From Anaeromassilibacillus sp. An172 (lineage in GTDB: Bacteria; Bacillota; Clostridia; Oscillospirales; Acutalibacteraceae), in NCBI RefSeq assembly GCF_002160515.1, contig NZ_NFKS01000013.1:1-64000 (forward strand): 64,000 bases of DNA, in the 5' to 3' direction. This document shows positions 23,168-30,804 of the stretch, piece by piece. The notes beneath the pieces were generated by a model, which was given only the letters and a program-made list of their open reading frames with translations, was not told the origin of the DNA and ran no database searches. Both the position numbers and the translations under genes were made by a program. Within the stretch, counting starts at the first letter, position 1. Every line of letters starts with the position of its first letter.

Positions 23168-24712
23168 ATGATGAAGTATCTTCAGAGATTGGGCAAATCT
23201 TTGATGCTCCCAGTAGCATGTTTGCCTGTTGCTGCTATCCTCATGGGTATCGGTTACTGGATTGACCCATCAGGTTGGGGCGCAAATAACATCGTTGCCG
23301 CTTTCCTTTTGAAAGCCGGCGGCGCACTTGTTGACAACATGGCTATCCTCTTTGCTATCGGTGTTGGTGTTGGTATGACAGTTGACAACGACGGTACAGG
23401 TGGTCTTGCAGGTCTCGTTTCCTGGCTTACAATCACAACATTGCTTAACCAGGGAAACGTACAGATGTATCTTGGAGCTCTTGGTTCAGATGCAACAGCA
23501 GACGTTGCTTTCTCCAAAATCCAGACTCAGTTTATCGGTATCCTTTGCGGTATCATCGGCGCAGCTTGCTACAACAAGTTCCACAAGGTTAAGCTTCCTG
23601 ACTTCCTTGGATTCTTCAGCGGCAAGAGAAGCGTTGCTATTGTAACAGCTGGCGTATCAATCGTAGCTGCTGTTATCCTTTACTTCGTATGGCCATTCAT
23701 CTATGGTGCTCTCGTTAGCTTCGGTGAGGCTATCATCACATTGGGACCAATCGGCGCAGGTATCTACGCATTCTTCAACAGACTTCTCATTCCATTTGGT
23801 CTCCACCATGCTCTCAACTCCGTTTTCTGGTTCGACGTTGCAGGTATCAATGATATCGCAAGATTCTGGACACCAGATACAAACGGTGGTCTTATCATCA
23901 ATGGTCAGACATTCGATATCCTCAGCGCAGACAAGACAGAGGTTATCCGTTCTTCAACAATCAATGCTCTCATGATGGGCGATGGCACACAGATTACCGG
24001 TATTTATATGTCCGGTTTCTTCCCTGTTATGATGTTCGGTCTTCCAGCTGCTGCTCTTGCTATGTATCACATGGCTAAGAAAGACAAGAAGAGCGTTGCT
24101 TTCGGTCTTCTTTCAGCTGCTGCTCTTGCATCATTCTTCACTGGTGTTACAGAGCCTCTCGAGTTCTCATTTATGTTCCTTGCTCCAGCTCTTTATGCTG
24201 TTCATGCTGTTCTCACAGGTATTTCTGTTGCTGTTACAGCTATGCTTCCAACAAGAGCAGGCTTCAACTTCTCAGCAGGTTTCGTTGACTGGATTCTCAG
24301 CTTCAACGCTCCTGGTGCACAGTCACCATGGATGCTCCTCATCGTTGGCGTTATCGTTGCTGTAATCTACTATGTAGTATTCAGATTCATGATCGCTAAG
24401 TTCAACTTCAAGACACCTGGCCGTGAAGATGACGACACAGATGAGACAAAGGTTACACTTTCAAACAACAACTACACAGAAGTTGCTAAGATCGTTCTCG
24501 AAGGCGTAGGCGGCAAGGGCAACGTTGCTTCTATCGACAACTGCATCACAAGACTCCGTCTTGAGGTTAAGGACTACACAAAGGTTGACGAGAAGAAGAT
24601 TAAGTCTGCAGGTGTTGCAGGCGTTATCAGACCGGGCAAGACCAGCGTTCAGGTTATCATCGGAACACAGGTTCAGTTCGTAGCTGATGAGTTCAAGAAG
24701 CTTTGCAAATAA
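23168..24712 (+). CDS. nagE: PTS IICB permease, NagE-like (probable N-acetylglucosamine)
   Basis: 514 residues. The IIC part (about 1-400) has around ten hydrophobic segments and NagE-like landmarks: NRLLIPFGLHHALN, GFFPVMMFGLPAAALAMY, GVTEPLEFSFMFLAP and FKTPGRED at the domain junction. The IIB domain (about 435-514) has the phosphocysteine motif IDNCITRLRLEV. There is no IIA domain, matching the separate EIIA gene. N-acetylglucosamine is preferred over glucose or maltose from these motifs, but specificity is inferred. AAAGGAG precedes the ATG at 23168 (a second ATG follows at once). Ends at a strong terminator. Confidence 0.9.
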   Translation: MMKYLQRLGKSLMLPVACLPVAAILMGIGYWIDPSGWGANNIVAAFLLKAGGALVDNMAILFAIGVGVGMTVDNDGTGGLAGLVSWLTITTLLNQGNVQMYLGALGSDATADVAFSKIQTQFIGILCGIIGAACYNKFHKVKLPDFLGFFSGKRSVAIVTAGVSIVAAVILYFVWPFIYGALVSFGEAIITLGPIGAGIYAFFNRLLIPFGLHHALNSVFWFDVAGINDIARFWTPDTNGGLIINGQTFDILSADKTEVIRSSTINALMMGDGTQITGIYMSGFFPVMMFGLPAAALAMYHMAKKDKKSVAFGLLSAAALASFFTGVTEPLEFSFMFLAPALYAVHAVLTGISVAVTAMLPTRAGFNFSAGFVDWILSFNAPGAQSPWMLLIVGVIVAVIYYVVFRFMIAKFNFKTPGREDDDTDETKVTLSNNNYTEVAKIVLEGVGGKGNVASIDNCITRLRLEVKDYTKVDEKKIKSAGVAGVIRPGKTSVQVIIGTQVQFVADEFKKLCK

Positions 24713-24754
24713 GATTTCTTAAACTACATAAATTTTTAAATGCTCGCTAATTGG

Positions 24755-24783
24755 GACGGGTCGCTTTGCGGCCCGTCTTTTTT
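24755..24783 (+). terminator. Terminator of the PTS cluster
   Basis: GACGGG(TCG) at 24755-24763 and CCCGTC at 24772-24777, then six T. Confidence 0.88.
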
Positions 24784-24943
24784 ACGCTGTTTTCCCAATA
24801 AAAAATATAGCTTTTGTGAATATGGTGTGTTTTTTATTGGGAAATACGGTAAAATTTATTGAAATGTTCTCAAAAATAATATACAATAAACATACACAAA
24901 AATTTGATTATATATGTTGTTTAAAGGAAAGGGTTGTTAGTCT

Positions 24944-25339
24944 ATGAACAAAATTGCGGTGACATATGCTGACGGTCAAATTTTTCAGCATTTCGGCCAT
25001 ACAGAATATTTTAAGATTTATGATATCGAGAACGGCAAAATTGTAAGCAGTCAGGTTGTTTCCACCAATGGAAGCGGACATGGAGCTTTGGCAGGATTTT
25101 TGCAGATGATGGGAGTTGATACCCTTATCTGCGGAGGAATCGGCGGAGGCGCAAAAATGGCTTTAGCTCAGGCTGGAATTACCCTTTACGGCGGAGCTTC
25201 AGGAGACGCTGACACTGCGGTTCAAAATCTTTTGGACGGTATTCTCAGTTTTAACCCGGACGTTATGTGCAGTCATCACAGTCACGGGGAAGGACATACC
25301 TGTGGAAATCACGGAAACCATTCCTGCGGTAACCACTGA
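24944..25339 (+). CDS. NifX/NifB-type Fe-Mo cofactor-binding-fold protein with His/Cys-rich tail
   Basis: 131 residues. Residues 1-100 match the dinitrogenase iron-molybdenum cofactor family fold (start IAVTYADGQIFQHFGHTEYF, later CGGIGGGAKMALAQAGI). The last 22 residues are HHSHGEGHTCGNHGNHSCGN-like, clearly metal-binding. No nitrogenase genes are nearby, and free-standing members of this family are common in anaerobes with unknown function. Likely cytoplasmic metal or cluster handling (inference). AAAGGAAAGG precedes the ATG. Confidence 0.85.
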   Translation: MNKIAVTYADGQIFQHFGHTEYFKIYDIENGKIVSSQVVSTNGSGHGALAGFLQMMGVDTLICGGIGGGAKMALAQAGITLYGGASGDADTAVQNLLDGILSFNPDVMCSHHSHGEGHTCGNHGNHSCGNH

Positions 25340-25398
25340 TATTTTGACTATTTTTTCTATTTTGGCAGATTTTATATCGGATTAGTTTGTGAAAAGTG

Positions 25399-25427
25399 TT
25401 GAAAAATACACGAGTATCTGATATAAT
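25399..25427 (+). promoter_or_regulatory. Promoter of the cohesin-like surface protein gene
   Basis: TTGAAA (25399-25404), 17-base spacer, TATAAT (25422-25427). Confidence 0.75.
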
Positions 25428-25463
25428 TAAAAAACAATATTAAAAATTCAAAGGAGAACGGCA

Positions 25464-26351
25464 ATGAAAATCACGAAAAGAATTTTGTCAGTAGTAGCAG
25501 CGGTTCTTATACTGACTGTATCATGTCTCACTGCGGTTGTTTCAGCCGATGAGAACACACTCACTTTCAACGATGGAAAGACAGCAAACGTTGGGGACAC
25601 AATTACATATACCTTCAGTCTCAGCGATTGTCCGGAACCACTTGTAGGTATCCAGATGTATATCTATTACAATCCTGAATATCTCCAGGCAAGCGAAGAA
25701 TATGAAACAGATATGACCGGCTCTGTTATCAATCCAACATATGTTGATGAAAAGGGCAACGGACAGGTAATTGTTACAGCTTCAGATATCAACGGTATGG
25801 ACTATAGCTCAAAGAAAACTGTTGTAAGCGTTGACTTCACAGTTCTCAAGGGCGGCTCAAGCGACATTACTTACTATGTAACTGAGATGTATACACTTAA
25901 TGAGTCATCAGAAATAGTTCCTCTTACAGGTTATGCATTCCATCAGGATATCACCGTAAATGGTACATCTGTTTCAGAAAATGAAACTCCTAAGCTTGAA
26001 ACAAATGATGATAAGTTTACAAGCGACCAGATTTCTAACTTCGTAAATAACGAGGAAGGAAAGAGCGACGGCCAGACAACTTACGTTCCTTCAGTTGATG
26101 AGAGTGCAACAAGCTCTGGAGAGGGTTCAACAACTCCAACATCTACAGGAGAAGAAGTAACAGACGAGAACGGACAGACAGTTACTCAGCCTACAGATGA
26201 GAATGGACAGCCAATCACATCCGCTGATGAAAACACTGAAACAGAACAGTCTCAGGGTGGCGTTAACGTAGTATTGATTATCGTTATCATTGCAGCAGTT
26301 GTAGTTGTAGTTGCAATCATCCTTCTCTTTGCTACAAAGAAGAAAAAATAA
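25464..26351 (+). CDS. Surface protein with cohesin-like domain and C-terminal membrane anchor
   Basis: 295 residues. Signal peptide (about 1-28, ending VVSADE). Residues 30-172 look like a cohesin-type beta-sandwich: NVGDTITYTFSLSDCPEPLVG, then YYNPEYLQ and a second half with VVSVDFTVLKGG. A Ser/Thr/Glu-rich stalk (175-262) is followed by one hydrophobic segment (VVLIIVIIAAVVVVVAIILL) and a basic KKKK end. There is no LPXTG, so it stays in the membrane. Two proteins in this window carry dockerins (27912-28697 and 38130-41051); cohesin-dockerin docking at the cell surface is a plausible role, though affinity is unknown. GGAG precedes the ATG. Confidence 0.82.
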   Translation: MKITKRILSVVAAVLILTVSCLTAVVSADENTLTFNDGKTANVGDTITYTFSLSDCPEPLVGIQMYIYYNPEYLQASEEYETDMTGSVINPTYVDEKGNGQVIVTASDINGMDYSSKKTVVSVDFTVLKGGSSDITYYVTEMYTLNESSEIVPLTGYAFHQDITVNGTSVSENETPKLETNDDKFTSDQISNFVNNEEGKSDGQTTYVPSVDESATSSGEGSTTPTSTGEEVTDENGQTVTQPTDENGQPITSADENTETEQSQGGVNVVLIIVIIAAVVVVVAIILLFATKKKK

Positions 26352-26376
26352 TAAAGCGTAAATAAGCGCATAAAAG

Positions 26377-26405
26377 AACAGCGTCGGTTTTCCGGCGCTG
26401 TTTTT
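26377..26405 (+). terminator. Terminator of the cohesin-like gene
   Basis: AACAGCGTCGG and CCGGCGCTGTT around TTTT, then T-run; lies between convergent genes. Confidence 0.82.
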
Positions 26406-26420
26406 GTGTTTGTGAAATTT

Positions 26421-27008
26421 TTATTCTTCAATATCCTCGTATGTATGGTCACATACTTCTTTGATTTTTTCCTGAAGCTTGAGAAAATCCTCAAAAGCCT
26501 CGGGCTTCTTTCTCGGGTCACGGAGAACTGCGGCAGGGTGGAGCATCGCCATCATCAGAACACCGTTTTTCTCAAAAAATATTCCGTGTTCCTTTGTGAT
26601 TTTTATATCCGACTTAATGATTTTGGCTGCGGCAATTCTGCCAAGACATACAATAATTTTCGGACGTATAAGCTTTACCTGGTTTCTCAGCCAGTCAATG
26701 CACATTTCCTGTTCCTCGGGACGTGGGTCACGGTTTTTTGGAGGACGGCATTTTACCATATTTCCTATGTAGATGTTTTTCTTTCGGTCTAAATCTACCG
26801 CTGTAAGCATTTTGTCAAGAAGCTGTCCGCCTCTTCCTACAAAGGGTTCGCCCTGTAAGTCCTCGTTTTCTCCAGGGCCTTCACCGATAAACATTACCTC
26901 GGCGTTTCTGTTTCCTGTGCCGAAAACCACGTGGGTACGGGTTTGACACAGCTGGCATTTATTACAGTTCATACATTCTCTTTCAAGTGTTTCCCAATTA
27001 TCGTACAT
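26421..27008 (-). CDS. Uracil-DNA glycosylase, family 4 (iron-sulfur)
   Basis: 195 residues. Removes uracil from DNA in base-excision repair. Family-4 features: N-terminal Cys cluster CMNCNKCQLCQTRT, motif GEGPGENEDLQGEPFVGRGG containing the water-activating region, Cys in NMVKCRPP and EMCIDWL completing the 4Fe-4S site, and the C-terminal MLHPAAVLRDP motif. AGAAAGGAAATCG precedes the ATG. Convergent with the cohesin-like gene and divergent from the PduL-like gene. Confidence 0.93.
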   Translation of the reverse strand: MYDNWETLERECMNCNKCQLCQTRTHVVFGTGNRNAEVMFIGEGPGENEDLQGEPFVGRGGQLLDKMLTAVDLDRKKNIYIGNMVKCRPPKNRDPRPEEQEMCIDWLRNQVKLIRPKIIVCLGRIAAAKIIKSDIKITKEHGIFFEKNGVLMMAMLHPAAVLRDPRKKPEAFEDFLKLQEKIKEVCDHTYEDIEE

Positions 27009-27109
27009 TTTTCGATTTCCTTTCTGTCTGTGTATTTATTTTAATTTTTCCGTTGATTTATATGAAATTTGTGTATTTTTACTTTATTTATTTATATCGC
27101 TCTTAACGG

Positions 27110-27138
27110 TTGAAATTTTTTCCCATGGGGTGTAAAAT
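27110..27138 (+). promoter_or_regulatory. Promoter of the PduL-like gene
   Basis: TTGAAA (27110-27115), 17-base spacer, TAAAAT (27133-27138). Confidence 0.65.
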
Positions 27139-27193
27139 ATAATAAAGATAGAAATTCGGCGTTGCCGATTGAAAAGGTAAGGTGGTTATGATT

Positions 27194-27760
27194 ATGAAAA
27201 TTATGGTAGAAACATCAGCAAGACATATTCATGTAACTAAAGAGGCTTTCGCTGTTCTTTTCGGCGAGAATGCAACTCTTACAAACAAGAAAGACCTTTC
27301 CCAGCCTGGACAGTTTGCCTGCGCAGAGAAAGTAAAGGTTGTAGGCCCTAAGGGAGATATGACAATGTCAATTTTGGGACCGTTCCGCAATGCTTGTCAG
27401 GTTGAGATTGCTCTCACAGACGCAAGAAAGCTTGGTGTTGCCGCTCCTGTTCGTGAGTCAGGCGATATCGAAGGAACTCCCGGATGCAAGCTTGTTGGCC
27501 CATGCGGAGAATATGACATCGACAAGGGCGTAATCGCAGCAAAGAGACATATTCACTTCACACCTGAAAACGCTAAGGAGTGCGGTGTTGAGGATAAGCA
27601 GATTGTTTCTGTTAAAATTGATACAAACGGCAGAAGCCTTGTATTCGGCGATGTAGTTGTAAGAGTAAGCGAGAAGTTCGCTCCTGCAATGCACATTGAT
27701 ACAGACGAGTCCAATGCAGCAGGCATCGTAGGAACAGTTGACGGAGAGATTATCCTCTGA
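27194..27760 (+). CDS. pduL: PduL-type phosphate acyltransferase
   Basis: 188 residues, one PduL fold. Interconverts acyl-CoA and acyl-phosphate, feeding acetate or propionate kinase. The metal-binding His motifs are present: SARHIHV near the start, AKRHIHFTPE in the middle and AMHIDTDE near the end. No N-terminal encapsulation peptide and no microcompartment genes nearby, so it is probably the free cytosolic phosphotransacylase. Of three ATG/GTG candidates, the ATG at 27194 is 8 bases after AAGGTGG and begins at the fold. No acetate kinase gene is adjacent. Confidence 0.9.
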   Translation: MKIMVETSARHIHVTKEAFAVLFGENATLTNKKDLSQPGQFACAEKVKVVGPKGDMTMSILGPFRNACQVEIALTDARKLGVAAPVRESGDIEGTPGCKLVGPCGEYDIDKGVIAAKRHIHFTPENAKECGVEDKQIVSVKIDTNGRSLVFGDVVVRVSEKFAPAMHIDTDESNAAGIVGTVDGEIIL

Positions 27761-27797
27761 TTTTTCCTCTAAAGTTTCAATACATATTATAAAACAA

Positions 27798-27840
27798 AAA
27801 TCCAGCCGTGAAAAGCATTTTTTTCGGCTGGATTTCTTTT
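27798..27840 (+). terminator. Terminator of the PduL-like gene
   Basis: AAATCCAGCCG (27798-27808) and CGGCTGGATTT (27825-27835), followed by CTTTTT. Confidence 0.85.
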
Positions 27841-27881
27841 TATATGCTTTAATGAATAGCTAAAAACCACTGCAAAAATAA

Positions 27882-27910
27882 TTGACAAACCTAAAATCTT
27901 ATGCTATCAT
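27882..27910 (+). promoter_or_regulatory. Promoter abutting the broken LRR-dockerin gene
   Basis: TTGACA (27882-27887), 17-base spacer, TATCAT (27905-27910). The LRR reading frame is open through the promoter itself, with no room for a leader or ribosome site. Confidence 0.65.
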
Positions 27911-27911
27911 C

Positions 27912-28697
27912 ATGCTTGTAAATCTTGACCTTACAAATAATACAGAGCTTAAGGAGCTGTATGTAAACAACAACCGTACCTTGAAAAGCCTTGATATTAC
28001 AAAGTGCACAAAGCTTACCAAAATTGATACAAGATATACTGAAGCTATGAAAGAGCTTGATTTGAGAAATAATTCAGCTCTTGAGAATGTAAGCGCAAGC
28101 TACGGCGGACTTGTAAATGTTTATCTGGGCAACAGCTATCCTAATTTGAAAAACCTGTCTCTTGATACCAATGCAATTGTTGAGGTTGATTTGAGCGGCG
28201 TTACAAATACAGGTTATATCAATTTAAGAGATAACGCTCTTACAAGCTTGGATGTAAGCGGCTGTCTTGAAAGTGCAAATATTCAGACTACAGGCAACCA
28301 ATACGACATTGAGGTTGACGAAACCCGTACATTTGACCTTTCAACACTTCCCGGAAAGTTTGATGTTAATAAGGCAAGCGGCTGGACAGGCGGAACAGTA
28401 AGCGGAAATATCCTTACAGTAGATGAAGGCGCTGAAAAGGTTACATATAACTATGACGCAGGCAGAAACCTTTCTGTTAACTTTACACTTAACGTAAAGG
28501 AAAAGACATTTGCATTGGGCGATGTAAATATGGACGGAAAAATCAATGTAGATGACTCAACAGCCATTCAGTACTATTTGGTTGGCAAGCCAATAGAAGG
28601 AACTTTCAACCTTGAGCTTGCAGACTTTAATGGGGACGAAAAAATTGATATTTCTGACGCAACATGCATTCAGCTTGAGCTTGCAAAAAATGTATAA
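27912..28697 (+). pseudogene. 5'-truncated leucine-rich-repeat protein with dockerin
   Basis: The frame encodes about 260 residues: leucine-rich repeats from the first codons (NLDLTNNTELKELYV, then KSLDITKCTKL and similar), a beta domain, and a C-terminal type-I dockerin with two calcium loops (GDVNMDGKINVDDS and DFNGDEKIDISDA). Dockerin proteins are secreted, yet there is no signal peptide and the LRR begins mid-array. The only nearby ATG (27912) lies between the -10 box and the predicted transcription start. A deletion that fused the promoter to the middle of a longer secreted gene explains this best. Alternative: a sequencing or assembly deletion. Confidence 0.75.
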
Positions 28698-28719
28698 TAA
28701 AAAATTTATAAAATAATAA

Positions 28720-28755
28720 ACGGCGGTATCTTTTTGATACCGCCGTCAGTTTTTT
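28720..28755 (+). terminator. Terminator of the LRR-dockerin remnant
   Basis: ACGGCGGTATC (28720-28730) and GATACCGCCGT (28736-28746), then T-run. Confidence 0.85.
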
Positions 28756-28828
28756 AAAAAACAGATAATGAATAACGTATTTTTAATAATCCTGCATATG
28801 AGGCGGGATTATTTTTATTTATAAAACA

Positions 28829-28920
28829 TAAATGAAAGAATAGCCATCTCACAAATAAAACAAACTCTTATCCGCCGCACGAACGACCGGTGACTGTTCA
28901 GGAGAACCTCTCCAAGGCGG
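28829..28920 (-). repeat. Dispersed intergenic repeat, copy 1
   Basis: Its reverse complement matches 46839-46931 over about 92 bases, including an exact 27-base core around GAACAGTCACCGGTCGTTCG. Both copies begin CCGCCTTGGAG and contain GCGGCGGAT. It lies directly behind the ABC-exporter gene. Confidence 0.8.
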
Positions 28921-28929
28921 ATATAAAAA

Positions 28930-30804
28930 TCAAGCTGCTTCAAACTGTGAATTGTAAAGGTTGGCGTAGAAACCGCCCTTTGCAATAAGCTCATCGTGTG
29001 TGCCCTGTTCCACAATGTCGCCGTCCTTCATAACAAGGATAAGGTCGGCATTTTTAATGGTGGAAAGTCTGTGGGCGATTATGAAGCTTGTTCTGCCCTG
29101 CATAAGGTTATCCATGGCTTTCTGGATTTGTATTTCGGTTCTTGTGTCAACAGATGAAGTTGCTTCGTCCAGAATAAGGATTTTCGGGTCGGCAAGGATT
29201 GTACGTGCTATTGTCAAAAGCTGTTTCTGTCCCTGGGATACGTTGGAGGCTTCCTCATTTAAAACCATATTGTATCCGTCAGGCAAGGTCTGAACAAAGC
29301 TGTGTACGTGGGCTGCCTTTGCCGCTTTTATAACCTCTTCGTCGGATGCGTTGAGATTTCCGTAACGGATGTTTTCCATAATTGTGCCGTTGAAAAGCCA
29401 TGTGTCCTGCAAAACCATTCCGAAAACTTCACGGAGCTCACTGCGGTCAAAATCGGTTACATTGTAGTTGTCGATGTAGATTGAACCGCTGTTTAAATCG
29501 TAGAAACGCATAAGAAGTTTAACGATTGTGGTTTTGCCGGCACCGGTTGGGCCTACAATGGCGATTTTCTGTCCCTGTTTAACCTGTGATGAGAAATTCT
29601 TGATGATTATCTTATCAGGGTTATAACCGAAGCATACGTTTTTAAAGGTTACGTTGCCTATGATATCATCGGGAGTTACTTTTCTGTGACTTCCGTTTTC
29701 GTATATTTCTGCGTGATTTTCGGCGGTCTGCTGTTCTTCCTCTTCCTCAAGGAAAATGAAAACTCTTTCTGCCGCCGCAGCCATTGACTGCATCATGTTG
29801 GAAATCTGAGCAATCTGCTGTATAGGCTGTGTGAACTGTCTTACGTACTGAATAAATGACTGAATGTTACCTACGGTAATTCTTCCGCTTATTGCGAAAT
29901 AGCCGCCCAAAACTGCTATTACAACATAGCTGAGGTTTCCTATAAACTGCATTATAGGCATCATAAGACCTGAAAGGAACTGAGATTTCCATGCGGAGCT
30001 GTAAAGCTTGCTGTTGGAATTTTCAAATTCCTTTATATTGTCCTCCTCGTGGTTAAAAGCCTGAACAACTATTGAACCGCTGAATGTTTCCTCTATCTGT
30101 CCGTTGACCTCGCCCAGATAATTCTGCTGATTTGTAAAGTGCTTTTGAGATTTCTTGATAACCTTTGAAATTATAAAGAATGAAATAGGGAGTGTTATAA
30201 GGGCGATAAGTGTAAGAATAACATCCATTGAGAACATCATAATGAGTATACCTATGATTGTGGTGACGGATGTTATAAGCTGTGTCGAGCACTGGTTAAG
30301 ACCTGTGGTAAATGTGTCAACGTCGTTGGTTATAACGGAAAGCACATCGCCGGTCTGTCTTTTGTCAAAGAAATTCATAGGCAGGCGATGGATTTTTTTG
30401 CTTATCTCATCTCTCATTTTATAGCCGACCTTTTGGGTTATGGTTGACATTATAAGACCTTGAATGAAGCTTAAAACAGCGGAAAGAATGTAAATGCATA
30501 TAAGGAAAATAAGAATCTGACCTATTGCACCGAAGTTAATTCCGCTTCCGCCGGAGAATTTACTCATGACGCCGTTAAAGATTTCCGTTGTGGCATTACC
30601 TAAAATTTTAGGGCCTACAATGGTGAATATGGTGCTGGCGGCGGCGAATATCAAAACAGCCGCAAGACCGATTTTATAGCTTCCAAGATAATGGAAAAGT
30701 TTTTTCATTGTGCCCTTGAAATCCTTGGCTTTCTCAGCGGGGTTCATTCCGCCGTGCATACCGCCTCCCATAGGGCCTCTGCCTCTTCTGTGATTGTTAG
30801 CCAT
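28930..30804 (-). CDS. ABC exporter half-transporter (multidrug/lipid type), second subunit
   Basis: 624 residues. A Gly/Met/Arg-rich N-terminus precedes six membrane segments (about 40-330) and an ATP-binding domain: Walker A GPTGAGKTT, signature NVSQGQKQ (Gln for the usual Gly), Walker B ILILDEATSSVD with intact catalytic Glu, and switch His in IIAHRLST. Overlaps the upstream subunit gene by 8 bases, so the two are co-translated and should form a heterodimer. Substrate unknown; related pairs export drugs, peptides or lipids. AAAGGAGG precedes the ATG. Confidence 0.92.
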   Translation of the reverse strand: MANNHRRGRGPMGGGMHGGMNPAEKAKDFKGTMKKLFHYLGSYKIGLAAVLIFAAASTIFTIVGPKILGNATTEIFNGVMSKFSGGSGINFGAIGQILIFLICIYILSAVLSFIQGLIMSTITQKVGYKMRDEISKKIHRLPMNFFDKRQTGDVLSVITNDVDTFTTGLNQCSTQLITSVTTIIGILIMMFSMDVILTLIALITLPISFFIISKVIKKSQKHFTNQQNYLGEVNGQIEETFSGSIVVQAFNHEEDNIKEFENSNSKLYSSAWKSQFLSGLMMPIMQFIGNLSYVVIAVLGGYFAISGRITVGNIQSFIQYVRQFTQPIQQIAQISNMMQSMAAAAERVFIFLEEEEEQQTAENHAEIYENGSHRKVTPDDIIGNVTFKNVCFGYNPDKIIIKNFSSQVKQGQKIAIVGPTGAGKTTIVKLLMRFYDLNSGSIYIDNYNVTDFDRSELREVFGMVLQDTWLFNGTIMENIRYGNLNASDEEVIKAAKAAHVHSFVQTLPDGYNMVLNEEASNVSQGQKQLLTIARTILADPKILILDEATSSVDTRTEIQIQKAMDNLMQGRTSFIIAHRLSTIKNADLILVMKDGDIVEQGTHDELIAKGGFYANLYNSQFEAA

